DNA of 31,111 bases from a bacterium (GTDB lineage: Bacteria > JAGOBX01), in NCBI GenBank assembly GCA_029551925.1, contig JAKPEO010000055.1, forward strand, positions 1-31,111, given 5' to 3'. The notes beneath the pieces are model-generated. The model did no database searches, was not told where the DNA came from, and worked only from the letters and a program-made list of their open reading frames with translations. Shown here piece by piece: positions 8,321-17,451 of the stretch (position 1 is its first letter; each line of letters starts with the position of its first letter). The translations under genes were made by a program, and so were the position numbers.

Positions 8321-9568
8321 ATGATAGATGTTTTAGATATAGCTAAAAATTCAAAAGAAAGTTTTTTTCAAATATCAAATGCCGCGACCTCGGAAAAAAA
8401 TAATATTTTGAAAAGTATTAAATTGCAAATTATAAAAAATATAGATAAAATTATTCAAGCGAATGAAATTGATATGAACGCCGGTAAATCAAAGGGATTG
8501 AATTCCGCGATGCTCGATAGATTATTATTAAATGACCAGCGTATAAAAAAAATTGCTGAAAGTATCGATGAAATAATAATGTTAGAAGATCCGGTCGGCG
8601 AAATTTTAAATATTAAGATTAGACCGAACGGCTTGAAAGTTGGACAAATGCGCGTGCCGATTGGCTCGATATTAATTATTTATGAAGCGCGACCGAATGT
8701 TACTGTTGACGCCGCTGCGCTTTGTTTAAAATCAGGAAACGCCGTGATTTTAAAAGGCGGAACAGAAGCAATAAATACAAACCGCATCTTTGTCGATATT
8801 ATTAGACAGTCATTAATAGAAAATAATTTTAATCCCCATATAGTGTCATTTGTCGATACCTCGGACCGCTCGAAAATTAATGAATTATTGAAATTAGACA
8901 ATTATATTGATTTAGTTATTCCGCGCGGCGGCGAAAACTTGATACGGGCGGTTGTTGAAAATTCAAGAATACCGGTAATCAAACATTATAAAGGAGTATG
9001 TCATATTTATATTGATAATGAATACGATAAAAATATAGTGATGGATATTATTTATAATGCGAAGGTTCAGAGACCTGGCGTTTGCAATGCAATGGAAACA
9101 TTATTAATACACAAAGATGTTGCCACTGAATTATTGCCGACTATAAAAAAAATGTATGATGCCGCGAAAGTGGAATTATTCGGATGCCCGCGCGTTTGCG
9201 AAATTTTACCTGAAATAAATAGCGCGACAGAATACGATTGGTACGCCGAATATTTAGATTTAAAATTAGCTGTGAAGATTGTAGATGATTTAGACGAAGC
9301 GATACGGCATATTGCAAAATACGGGTCGCAACATACGGAAGCAATTATTACCACTAATTATTATAAAGCGGAAAAATTTTTGAGAGCAGTAGATTCAGCG
9401 ACTGTGATTGTCAACGCCTCTACTCGATTTAGCGACGGCAATGAATTCGGGCTCGGCGCTGAAATAGGCATCAGCACTGATAAATTACACGCGCGCGGAC
9501 CGATGGGTATTCGAGAATTGACGACATTAAAATTTATTGTTTACGGCAGCGGTCAAATTCGTAAATAA
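8321..9568 (+). CDS. proA: Gamma-glutamyl phosphate reductase (proline biosynthesis)
   Basis: This cytoplasmic NADPH-dependent enzyme reduces gamma-glutamyl phosphate to glutamate semialdehyde, the second step of proline synthesis. The 415-aa length is typical. Recognisable blocks are YEARPNVTVDAAALCLKSGNAVILKGG (residues 121-147), IPRGG (200-204) and QRPGVCNAMETLL (250-262) holding catalytic Cys255. The C-terminal block has the ARGPMGIRELTT signature of the family. A ribosome site (AGAGG) lies upstream of ATG. No proB is in the window. The stop abuts a 50-aa membrane protein gene one base later, and argH follows, so proline and arginine synthesis genes appear to share a message. Confidence 0.96.
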   Translation: MIDVLDIAKNSKESFFQISNAATSEKNNILKSIKLQIIKNIDKIIQANEIDMNAGKSKGLNSAMLDRLLLNDQRIKKIAESIDEIIMLEDPVGEILNIKIRPNGLKVGQMRVPIGSILIIYEARPNVTVDAAALCLKSGNAVILKGGTEAINTNRIFVDIIRQSLIENNFNPHIVSFVDTSDRSKINELLKLDNYIDLVIPRGGENLIRAVVENSRIPVIKHYKGVCHIYIDNEYDKNIVMDIIYNAKVQRPGVCNAMETLLIHKDVATELLPTIKKMYDAAKVELFGCPRVCEILPEINSATEYDWYAEYLDLKLAVKIVDDLDEAIRHIAKYGSQHTEAIITTNYYKAEKFLRAVDSATVIVNASTRFSDGNEFGLGAEIGISTDKLHARGPMGIRELTTLKFIVYGSGQIRK

Positions 9569-9569
9569 T

Positions 9570-9722
9570 ATGCATACAAAAAAACGCGAAAAAAAATATA
9601 AATATATGTTTTTTAATTTTATTTTAAAATTGTATCACAGCAGTTTAAGAGATATTGTTATTTTAGTGGTAGTATTAGGCGGAATTGTAGCGTTTATCTA
9701 TTATAAATTATTGAGACCTTAA
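9570..9722 (+). CDS. 50-aa single-pass membrane protein between proA and argH
   Basis: The ATG at 9570 is one base after the proA stop, and the frame ends 20 bases before argH. The product starts with a very basic stretch (MHTKKREKKYKY), then a hydrophobic helix at about residues 29-45 ending in YYKLLRP, so the N-terminus should be cytoplasmic. I do not recognise the family. Its frame is open further upstream into the end of proA, but translational coupling from the proA stop makes 9570 the natural start. Function unknown; the operon context could be coincidental. Confidence 0.5.
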   Translation: MHTKKREKKYKYMFFNFILKLYHSSLRDIVILVVVLGGIVAFIYYKLLRP

Positions 9723-9742
9723 AAAAAATAGGGAGAAACATT

Positions 9743-11116
9743 ATGAAATTATGGGCTGGAAGATTTAGCGCTGAAACTAATAAATTAGTAGAGCAATTTA
9801 CAGAATCTATTTCATTTGATAAGCGGCTGTATAAATATGATATTCAAGGCAGTATCGCTCATATTAAAATGCTTGCAAAACAAAAAATAGTCAGTATAGA
9901 AGAATCTAAAAAAATAATCAAAGCACTGAAAATTATAGAAAAACAAATAGACGACGGAACATTTGAATTTAAACAAGAATACGAAGATATACATTTGAAT
10001 ATAGAATCAAAATTAATTGAAATGTTGGGGCAAGATATAGGCGGTAAATTGCATACCGCTCGCAGCCGTAACGACCAAGTTGCAGTTGATGTTAAATTGT
10101 ATCTGAAAGATGAATATAAAAATTTAAAAAAAATTTTGAAACAATTATTGACGATTTTAGTCGAACTCGCTAAAAAGAATAAAAATGTCTTGATGCCGGG
10201 ATTTACGCATTTACAGCACGCGCAGCCGATATATTTAGCGCATTATTTACTTGCATATTTCCAAAAATTTAAAAGGGATTTGCTAAAACTTAATGAGTTT
10301 TTTAAAATATTAGACGAATGTCCGTTGGGCGCTGGCGCGCTTGCCGGCACTACGCATAATATAGACAGATTTTATACTTCAAAATTATTGGATTTTTCTA
10401 AACCGACAGATAACAGCATAGATACTGTTTCTGACAGAGATTTTATCTTGGATTACTTGTATGTTGTGGCTTTGATTGCTATACATTTATCGCAAATGAG
10501 CGAAGAGTTTATAATCTGGTCCTCGCAAGAGTTTAATTATATTACTATTTCAGATGCGTTTACAACAGGCAGCAGTATTATGCCAAATAAAAAAAATCCA
10601 GATGTCTGCGAACTCGCGCGCGGTAAAGCGGGCAGATTAATTTCAAATCTTAATGCGCTAATGATTATGTTGAAAGGACTACCGATGTCATATAACCGCG
10701 ATTTGCAAGACGACAAAAAAATACTGTTTGATTCAGCTGATATTGTAAAAATTACATTGCAGGTTTTTTGCGCAATGCTCAAAGAAATAAAATTTAATAA
10801 TGAAAAATTATCTGAATCTTTGAAAAAGGGCTATATTGAAGCAACTGATATTGCTGATTATTTAGTGGCAAAAGGCATTGCGTTTCGCGCTGCTCATCAT
10901 ATAAGCGGAGAATTAGTAAAATACGCTATTTCAAAAAATAAAAGTTTACAAGATTTAAGTTTGGAAGAATATCAAAAATTTTCTGATAAATTTGATAAAG
11001 ATATTTATGGAGCAATAAATTTTATGAATATCGTAGAACGCAGAAAATCCTACGGCGCTGCTTCAAAAAAAAGTATAGATTTACAAATAAATCAAGCGTT
11101 AGCATTTTTAAAATAA
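9743..11116 (+). CDS. argH: Argininosuccinate lyase
   Basis: This enzyme cleaves argininosuccinate to arginine and fumarate, the last step of arginine synthesis, as a cytoplasmic tetramer. The 457-aa length is typical. The family signatures are all present: TARSRNDQV (residues 105-113), HLQHAQP (156-162) and the fumarase/aspartase signature GSSIMPNKKNPD (276-287) with the catalytic Ser in its loop. A good ribosome site (GGGAG) precedes ATG. It is the last gene of the proA group. No argG is in the window. Downstream lies a gene-poor stretch with a transposase remnant. Confidence 0.97.
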   Translation: MKLWAGRFSAETNKLVEQFTESISFDKRLYKYDIQGSIAHIKMLAKQKIVSIEESKKIIKALKIIEKQIDDGTFEFKQEYEDIHLNIESKLIEMLGQDIGGKLHTARSRNDQVAVDVKLYLKDEYKNLKKILKQLLTILVELAKKNKNVLMPGFTHLQHAQPIYLAHYLLAYFQKFKRDLLKLNEFFKILDECPLGAGALAGTTHNIDRFYTSKLLDFSKPTDNSIDTVSDRDFILDYLYVVALIAIHLSQMSEEFIIWSSQEFNYITISDAFTTGSSIMPNKKNPDVCELARGKAGRLISNLNALMIMLKGLPMSYNRDLQDDKKILFDSADIVKITLQVFCAMLKEIKFNNEKLSESLKKGYIEATDIADYLVAKGIAFRAAHHISGELVKYAISKNKSLQDLSLEEYQKFSDKFDKDIYGAINFMNIVERRKSYGAASKKSIDLQINQALAFLK

Positions 11117-11218
11117 ACGCGCGGTAATCTGCGAGTAAATTTATTATCCCCGAGTTTTCCAAAATGATTAAAAAATATGGAAAAGTATCGAAAAAAGCAA
11201 TCTGTCATTTTCTTTCGC

Positions 11219-11515
11219 TCACAATAATTCATATTCTACAGATTTTTTTTTAAGCCACTTGTTTTCAATGGCTAATTGTCCTATTTTTCGATACAGTTAG
11301 TTTTTTTCTTGCTCGCTTTTGGTAAGCAGTTCTTGACATTCTAAGCTTATTTCATCTTTGTCAAATATTAAACGCATATTCTACATAAACTGCTTCTTCC
11401 AATTCAGTATATTCTTTGGCGTTATATTATTTTCTATCGCTATTTGATTTATTGTTTTTTCATTTTTTATAGTTTCTAATACTATTCTTGTTTTAAATTT
11501 TACATCAAATAAAGC
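11219..11515 (-). pseudogene. Decayed IS3-family OrfA transposase
   Basis: On the minus strand one frame reads ALFDVKFKTRIVLETIKNEK, then TINQIAIENNITPKNILNWKKQFM, a stop, and more sequence ending in LYRKIGQLAIENKWLKKKS. These are the helix-turn-helix and the leucine-zipper tail of IS3/IS911-type OrfA proteins. The frame contains in-frame TAG and TAA codons, has no clear start, and no OrfB or terminal inverted repeats were found on either side, so the element is dead and incomplete. The rest of the argH-cat gap (11117-11218 and 11516-11636) shows nothing I can assign. Confidence 0.75.
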
Positions 11516-11636
11516 AAAAAAAATATTAAAAAAATTTTAACGGGAACGCAGTTAGAAATTGTTCGTTTGTTAAAATATATTGAGACTTTTCAGAAGATTG
11601 CTCTATTTGATAATTTGCATTTTGATTAGATTAAAT

Positions 11637-11666
11637 TTGACTTTTGGGGAAAGGTGAATGTATAAT
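11637..11666 (+). promoter_or_regulatory. Promoter for the cat-like/uvrC/epimerase group
   Basis: TTGACT (11637-11642) and a consensus TATAAT (11661-11666) are separated by 18 bases. The leader would be about 50 bases, with AAGGA upstream of ATG 11724. It sits directly beside the IS3 remnant. Confidence 0.65.
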
Positions 11667-11723
11667 AAATGCCGAATAATTTTAAAGTTTCGCTTAAACA
11701 AATAAAAAATAAAGGAATTCATT

Positions 11724-12371
11724 ATGTCATATAAAATAATTAATTTAGAAAATTGGCGTCGCAAAAATCATTTTAATTTTTTCAGAAATTTTACTTATCC
11801 GCATTATAATTTATGCGCGAATATTGAAATTACAGATTTATATTTTTTTATTAAAAAGCAGAAAATATCTATATTTCGAGCGATATTATATTTAACTTGT
11901 AAAATTGCGAATGAACTGCCTGAATACAAACAGCGTATAGTTAACGATAAAGTTTTTGAATACGAAATTGTCAGTCCGTCGTTTACTTATATGTCTGAAT
12001 GTGATGAATTATTCGGTTATTGCACAGTTGAATTTATTGATAATTGGCAATCATTTGATAATGCAGTAAAAACCAAATTAGAAATTTATAAAAATAAATG
12101 TGATATGCCGGAAGATGCTGAACGCCAAGATTTGCTGTATATTACCTGTATCCCGTGGTTTTCGTTCACAAGTTTTGTGCACACAATAAATTTACAATCT
12201 GTGGATACGATTCCGCGAATCGCTTGGGGCAAATATTTTGAAAATAATAACAAGATATATCTGCCTATTTCTATTCAAGCGCATCATTCGCTCGTTGACG
12301 GCATACATATTGCCAAATATTTCAAAAAATTAGAAGAATATTCTAAAATTCCGCAAGATATTTTTATTTGA
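11724..12371 (+). CDS. Chloramphenicol acetyltransferase-like (CatA family) protein
   Basis: The 215-aa length and the N-terminal block YKIINLENWRRKNHFNFF match the trimeric CatA fold, an acetyl-CoA-dependent acyltransferase of the cytoplasm. The catalytic motif HHSLVDG (residues 187-193) holds His188, the base that activates the acceptor hydroxyl, and Asp192 that orders the loop. Many genomic CatA homologues act on unknown substrates, so chloramphenicol resistance should not be assumed. It has its own promoter and is followed 22 bases later by uvrC. Confidence 0.85.
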   Translation: MSYKIINLENWRRKNHFNFFRNFTYPHYNLCANIEITDLYFFIKKQKISIFRAILYLTCKIANELPEYKQRIVNDKVFEYEIVSPSFTYMSECDELFGYCTVEFIDNWQSFDNAVKTKLEIYKNKCDMPEDAERQDLLYITCIPWFSFTSFVHTINLQSVDTIPRIAWGKYFENNNKIYLPISIQAHHSLVDGIHIAKYFKKLEEYSKIPQDIFI

Positions 12372-12393
12372 TTTTTTACGGTAAATTCAAGTT

Positions 12394-14211
12394 ATGATTG
12401 ATAATAGCATAATAACTAAATTTCCGGAGCAGCCTGGAATTTATATAATGTTTGACAGCGCTGGAAATGTTATATACATTGGCAAAGCGCTGAATCTCAA
12501 AAAGCGCGTAAATTCATATTTCAATAAAAGTGTAAAGGATATAAAAACGCAAATATTATTGAAATATGTAACTGATATACAATTTATTGTGACAGACAGC
12601 GAGACCGAAGCGTATATTTTAGAAGATTCGTATATAAAACGCTATTCTCCGCGTTTTAATATCAGATTAAAAGATGATAAACGCTATCCGTATATAGCAA
12701 TAAATACAGTGGATGATTTTCCGCGACTGACAATACAGCGCAGAATATTGAGCGATAAAATAAAATATTTTGGTCCATTTATCGCTAATCGCGCGGCGCA
12801 TAAAATTATTGAAGTATTAAATGACATTTTTAAATTTCGGAGATGTAAAAATTTAACACGACAAGAACGCGGCTGTTTATATTATGACATCAAAAAATGC
12901 GCGGGAGTATGCATCAATAAAATCACAAAAGAAAAATATTTGCAAAATATAAATCAGGCGTTGAAAATTCTGTCAGGTAAAAGCGAAGATTTAATTAAAT
13001 TTATAGAAGAAGAAATGCGCGCAGCTGCAGAAAAACAGCGGTTTGAAGAAGCAGCAGAATATCGCGATAAATTATTTGCATTAAAAGAATTATTTAATTA
13101 TCAAAAAATCGATTCTGCTGATACTGAAAACTTTGATGTTATTGCTTATTCAATATTAGACGATAGCGGCTGCTGCCAGAAATTTATATATCGGCTCGGT
13201 AAAATGGTGGGTAATGAACAATATTTTTTTAATTATAATCAGGAAACCTTTGATTATACTGAGTTGATTAGCAGAATAATTTTTCAAACTTATAATACCT
13301 CTATGTTTATCCCGCAGGAAATAATTCTGCAAGAACCGCCGGAGAACATTGAATCATTAGAAAATTGGCTGACCGCTAAACGCGGAAGCAAAACAATCAT
13401 TACAATTCCGCAAAAAGGCAAAAAATACGAATTTATTGAATTTGTTAAAAAAAACACTTATGAAATTTTGACATATAACAAAATAAAAATTAAAATTACA
13501 GCGAATAAATTAACAGATTTACAAACTTCTCTATATCTCCAAAAATATCCTAAAATTATACAGGGCTTTGATATTTCTAATTACAGCGGCGACCATTCAG
13601 TCGGCGCGGCAGTATGTTTTTTTAATGGGCTGCCATCAAAAAGCGAATATCGCAAATACAAAATAAAAAATGTTGAAGGTATTGACGATTATCAAATGAT
13701 GCGCGAATTATTATTGCGGCATTTTACTAATGCGTTAGAAAACAAAAATTCTGTGCGTGTCCCTGATTTGGTATTGATAGACGGCGGCAGACAGCATCTT
13801 AATGCTGCAATTGACATTATCAGAAATCATCTAAAAATTTCTGATGATATTTTAGAGATAATATCAATTGCAAAGAAAGAAGAATTAATATTTAAAGAAA
13901 ATTGCAGCGAGCCAATTGAATTGCCGAAAAATTCGCAGGCATTAAGATTATTGCAATATATTCGCGATGAAGCGCATCGTTTTGGATTAGCGTATCATCA
14001 AACTCTGCATTCGCAAACTATGACATTATCAATTTTAGATTCAATCAAAGGCATAGGCGAAAAACGCAAAATTTTATTATTAAACTATTTCAAATCATTA
14101 AAGAATATACAATTTGCTACGATTGAACAATTATGTAAAATTCCGGGAATAAATAAAAAACTCGCAGGACAAATACTTGACGGCATAAAAAGTATAGATA
14201 ATTTTAACTAA
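12394..14211 (+). CDS. uvrC: Excinuclease ABC subunit C
   Basis: UvrC makes both incisions in nucleotide excision repair after UvrA/UvrB find the lesion. In 605 aa the domains appear in order. The GIY-YIG nuclease is at 13-90 (GIY 15-17, YIG 28-30, Arg38, Glu near 77). The cysteine cluster is C151, C161, C169 and C173. The UVR UvrB-binding helix pair is at about 202-233. The RNase H-like nuclease has FDISNYSG, LVLIDGGRQHL and RDEAHRFGLAYH. The C-terminal helix-hairpin-helix pair contains IKGIGEKRK and IPGINKKLA. All key residues are present, so it should be active. It is the middle gene of a plus-strand group, with 22- and 19-base gaps to its neighbours. Confidence 0.97.
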   Translation: MIDNSIITKFPEQPGIYIMFDSAGNVIYIGKALNLKKRVNSYFNKSVKDIKTQILLKYVTDIQFIVTDSETEAYILEDSYIKRYSPRFNIRLKDDKRYPYIAINTVDDFPRLTIQRRILSDKIKYFGPFIANRAAHKIIEVLNDIFKFRRCKNLTRQERGCLYYDIKKCAGVCINKITKEKYLQNINQALKILSGKSEDLIKFIEEEMRAAAEKQRFEEAAEYRDKLFALKELFNYQKIDSADTENFDVIAYSILDDSGCCQKFIYRLGKMVGNEQYFFNYNQETFDYTELISRIIFQTYNTSMFIPQEIILQEPPENIESLENWLTAKRGSKTIITIPQKGKKYEFIEFVKKNTYEILTYNKIKIKITANKLTDLQTSLYLQKYPKIIQGFDISNYSGDHSVGAAVCFFNGLPSKSEYRKYKIKNVEGIDDYQMMRELLLRHFTNALENKNSVRVPDLVLIDGGRQHLNAAIDIIRNHLKISDDILEIISIAKKEELIFKENCSEPIELPKNSQALRLLQYIRDEAHRFGLAYHQTLHSQTMTLSILDSIKGIGEKRKILLLNYFKSLKNIQFATIEQLCKIPGINKKLAGQILDGIKSIDNFN

Positions 14212-14230
14212 TTATTGTAAAATAATTTTT

Positions 14231-15124
14231 ATGAATAGACGCAATATATTTATAACAGGCGGTTCTGGATATATAGGCAATTTACTTATCGCTGAACTTT
14301 TAAAAATTTCTGATTTTAATCTTTACATATTATGTCGCGATATAAGCAAAATCAAAAATGAATGGCTGAAAAATGAAAAGATAAATATTATTCAAGCCGC
14401 ATTAGAAAATTTTGAATTGCCGCCAAATATAGAATTTTATGCGGTCGCGCATTTAGCGGCATATACTAAAAATACTCCGAAAGATGTGTTGTTTAAAACA
14501 AATATAGACGGCACTAAAAGATTAGTAGAAGTTTTCAAGGCTCGCAATTTAAAAAAATTTATACATTTAAGTTCGGTTTCAGTATTTGCCGGACATTTAA
14601 AAAAAAATAATCTTCCGATATTGAATAGTTTTGAATATTCTGCGCAAGATGATTATGGTCTCTCGAAAATAGAGGCGGAAAAAATAATAAAAAATGCTGA
14701 TAATCTTCCGTATATAATTATTCGCAGCGGATATGTGTATGACGAAAACAGATATATTCCGATAATCAAAGAACGGCTGAAAAAATTAAATTTTAAAATA
14801 GTAATAACCAAAAAAAATAATTATTGGCATACAACGCATTCGTCGAAATTAATTAGTTTGATTGTTCAATTATTGCAAGATGATAAAATTAGCGCGCCTA
14901 AAATTTTATTTGCTGTTGACGACCAACCTATATTAATAAAAAAATTTTACAATGAAATATGCGCTGAATTAAATGTCAAAAGACCGCTGTATTTATCGCC
15001 TGCGGTTTTTGATATATTATTAAAATTCAATAATATTTTCAATAAAATTTTCAAAACTAAAATCGATATAAAACAAAATGTAATCGCTCAGCATCCATAC
15101 AGCGAAATATATTCAAATGACTGA
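14231..15124 (+). CDS. NAD(P)-dependent epimerase/dehydratase family protein
   Basis: A 297-aa extended short-chain dehydrogenase. The nucleotide-binding loop TGGSGYIG has Gly10, Gly13 and Gly16. The active site has the SSVSVF serine region (about 114-119) and Tyr142-x-x-x-Lys146 (DYGLSKIEAEK). This family works on nucleotide-bound sugars or similar substrates, but the C-terminal third does not reveal which. The ATG is 19 bases after uvrC. Its 3' end overlaps the convergent nucleotidyltransferase gene by 12 bases. Confidence 0.85.
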   Translation: MNRRNIFITGGSGYIGNLLIAELLKISDFNLYILCRDISKIKNEWLKNEKINIIQAALENFELPPNIEFYAVAHLAAYTKNTPKDVLFKTNIDGTKRLVEVFKARNLKKFIHLSSVSVFAGHLKKNNLPILNSFEYSAQDDYGLSKIEAEKIIKNADNLPYIIIRSGYVYDENRYIPIIKERLKKLNFKIVITKKNNYWHTTHSSKLISLIVQLLQDDKISAPKILFAVDDQPILIKKFYNEICAELNVKRPLYLSPAVFDILLKFNNIFNKIFKTKIDIKQNVIAQHPYSEIYSND

Positions 15125-16090
15125 TTTTATTATTTCTTTATAATGCTGAATATACTGCGCTAAAATATTTTTTTGCGGATATTTTAAATTTAGAATTGTT
15201 TTATTAGGAAATAACAAATTCATAAGTATCCTAATTTTTTGAAGATTATTAGCAAATAAAAAATTAATCAAATATTGGCAATTTTTTTTATTAGTTTTTT
15301 TTAGAATATATTTACAAACATTTTTTTTATAAGGCAAATTGAAAGTATCTTGATATTCCTGCGGCAGTTCAAATATCAAGTTTAAATAAGTCAAACAAAA
15401 TCGCAATAAATCAAGAATATTGTTAATTTCAGCGATTTTTTTTAAATTTTGCGGGGCAAGTTTTTTTAGAAAAATAAAAAGATACGCATCGGTCAGCCAT
15501 TTGAATTCAGAAAAAGAATGATGTATCGCGGAATGCAGCAATGAATATAAAAAATCCAGATTATCGTCTAAAAAATAAAAATCATTTATTTTTATAATAT
15601 GCTTTTGCCAATCTGAAATATTAACAAATTCGCGGCGCGCTGCGATTCTTGCGGAATTGATAAGTTCAATATGCAAATCTATTTTAATATTATTTTTTGT
15701 TAAAGTTTCAGGATAATCAGAAGAAAAAATATAGCCGTTTGATTTTAATAATTCGCATAATTGAAAATAATGTTCTTTATCATAAATCAATAAATCAATA
15801 TCATTGAGATTCCTGCAACCTAAATTATCATTATAAAATTTAAAAATATAACTTGTCCCTTTTAAAAGTATCGGCTGCCGAATATTCATATTTTCGCAAA
15901 TTTTATATATTTTTTTTAGTTCGGAAATTATATGCATATTTTTAATAAAATTTTGTTTGTATATTTTTTTTAAGCGCTGCGGAATTATGAGTTCTTGATT
16001 ATTTGTTAATGAATAAACAAAAAGCGCCGATAACTCGTCGGAATAATTATAATTTTTCGAGAATTTATTTATAATAGAAAGATATTCCAT
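15113..16090 (-). CDS. Nucleotidyltransferase-fold protein (NTP_transf_5-like)
   Basis: A 325-aa cytoplasmic protein. The segment ILLKGTSYIFKFYND (residues 74-88) followed by GCRNLNDIDLLIYD (91-104), with Asp98 and Asp100 as the metal-binding pair, and the downstream KIDLHIEL strand with a third Asp, are the signature of the PF14907-type nucleotidyltransferases. Members often sit in polysaccharide or peptide-modification loci, but substrates are mostly unknown. Its ATG overlaps the preceding membrane-protein stop (TAATG), implying translational coupling. It is the last gene of the nspC operon. Confidence 0.75.
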   Translation of the reverse strand: MEYLSIINKFSKNYNYSDELSALFVYSLTNNQELIIPQRLKKIYKQNFIKNMHIISELKKIYKICENMNIRQPILLKGTSYIFKFYNDNLGCRNLNDIDLLIYDKEHYFQLCELLKSNGYIFSSDYPETLTKNNIKIDLHIELINSARIAARREFVNISDWQKHIIKINDFYFLDDNLDFLYSLLHSAIHHSFSEFKWLTDAYLFIFLKKLAPQNLKKIAEINNILDLLRFCLTYLNLIFELPQEYQDTFNLPYKKNVCKYILKKTNKKNCQYLINFLFANNLQKIRILMNLLFPNKTILNLKYPQKNILAQYIQHYKEIIKSVI

Positions 16091-16902
16091 TAATGCGTAT
16101 CTGGCAAAATTTGATAATTTTTATCAAAATGTCTATTAAAATCGCTGTATAAAATTCTTTCTTTTTCGCGTTCAATTCGAGTTTTTTCGTAATCTATCGC
16201 TTCATTCTTTTTTTCATATAAAATTATTTCCGGCTCTATATCTTTCATCTGTTCGCCGAAATTTTTCATATATGCAGCATAGCCCCAGCGCTGTATGTAT
16301 TTTCTGCGATTATGCACCAATTTAACAAACCAATCGCTGCCGCCGTAAAATTTAGCGTCGTCAATAATATTGCGGCCCTGCCGGTTGCCCGACTCTTTAC
16401 TGATTTTTTTTTCGTCTATCAACGAAGTCGGAAAAATAAAGAAAAATAAATAAACAACAGCAATAATTCCGACATAATTTCTAATCATCGCATTAAATTC
16501 TTTTGACAGAATTTTATTGATATATTCGCTATCTCCGAGTTCATTGTCAGTTTCGTATAGCGCAATATATCCTTCTTTTTTTAATTTTGATTTTAGATAC
16601 ACATACAAAATCAAAAGCGTCAGATAATTTATCAATGTCAAAAATAAAATTGTAAAAATTGCAGTTAAAAAAATTTTTAAATTTATACTTTGATTTTGAT
16701 AAATAAAAGTGTAAATAGCAAAAATTGATATTGAAATCAAACATATTAGAATATGTGGAATAACTAAATATTTAGTAGAATTTGGATAATGCAAAAATCC
16801 GTCTATTGTAGAATTAAAAAATTTTTGGGTCTGTTTAAATGAATAAATAATCGTAATAATATTAACCAATGAAAATGCGGCTAAAACAATATAAAAATTC
16901 AT
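16090..16902 (-). CDS. Multi-pass membrane protein with basic/acidic cytoplasmic tail, unknown
   Basis: A 270-aa protein with about four hydrophobic helices (residues near 3-20, 47-68, 76-104 and 141-161) and a hydrophilic C-terminal region of about 105 residues. The tail contains GGSDWFVKLVHNRRKYIQRWGYAAYMKNF and a charged coiled stretch rich in Glu, Lys and Arg. I do not recognise a family. The ATG directly abuts the metallophosphoesterase stop, and the stop overlaps the next ATG, so it is tightly coupled to both neighbours. Confidence 0.7.
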   Translation of the reverse strand: MNFYIVLAAFSLVNIITIIYSFKQTQKFFNSTIDGFLHYPNSTKYLVIPHILICLISISIFAIYTFIYQNQSINLKIFLTAIFTILFLTLINYLTLLILYVYLKSKLKKEGYIALYETDNELGDSEYINKILSKEFNAMIRNYVGIIAVVYLFFFIFPTSLIDEKKISKESGNRQGRNIIDDAKFYGGSDWFVKLVHNRRKYIQRWGYAAYMKNFGEQMKDIEPEIILYEKKNEAIDYEKTRIEREKERILYSDFNRHFDKNYQILPDTH

Positions 16903-17451
16903 TTATAATACATACCTTTTTTCAAGCATAATTTCATTTAAAAGATTATAAATTTTTACAATCACTCGATTTTTATCAATTATCATATTAGCGAAAGTTG
17001 GCGGTGTGCCTTGCTCGTCAACATCTTTTAAATGTCCTGGATTAATATATAAAATACTAGAGTTGTTGTCATAAAAAATTCTATATTGATGAGTGTGTCC
17101 ATAAATTAGCGATTTTATACTTTTTGTATTTATTGCATCTTCAATTTCATTATCATCAATCGGATCGCATTGATGTTTACGCGGGACATGAGATAATAAA
17201 AACACAATATCATCGATTTTTATTTTTAACCGTTTCAATATCATTTTAGAATTATACAGATAATTTTCTGTGCCCGGCACCTTAAAAATCTGCAAATCGT
17301 TTTTTAAAATTTCGATATTGTCTAAATCTTCATAAAAATCGCCTAAATGAAAAAGCATATCTATTTTTCTGTCGTTTATCAAGTAATTCAGCGCTTTTTG
17401 GAGATTGTTTAGATTATGATGAGAATCAGACACTATACCAATTGATTTCAT
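16903..17451 (-). CDS. YfcE/MJ0936-type metallophosphoesterase
   Basis: A 182-aa calcineurin-like phosphoesterase of the small UPF0025 class. Metal-binding motifs are DSHHN (Asp9, His11), HLGDFYED (Asp38), SHVPRKH (His88) and GHTHQ (118-122). The normal GNCD motif reads GTEN (60-63), so the bridging Asn is displaced or missing; such variants exist in the family but activity is less certain. Members hydrolyse phosphodiesters or phosphomonoesters in vitro. It overlaps the yihY stop by four bases (ATGA) and abuts the following membrane-protein gene. Confidence 0.85.
   Translation of the reverse strand: MKSIGIVSDSHHNLNNLQKALNYLINDRKIDMLFHLGDFYEDLDNIEILKNDLQIFKVPGTENYLYNSKMILKRLKIKIDDIVFLLSHVPRKHQCDPIDDNEIEDAINTKSIKSLIYGHTHQYRIFYDNNSSILYINPGHLKDVDEQGTPPTFANMIIDKNRVIVKIYNLLNEIMLEKRYVL

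Noticed and set aside
11724-12371. Calling the CatA-like protein a chloramphenicol resistance determinant
   Set aside because: The fold and His188 motif are clear, but genomic CatA homologues often lack this activity and there is no mobile or resistance context.
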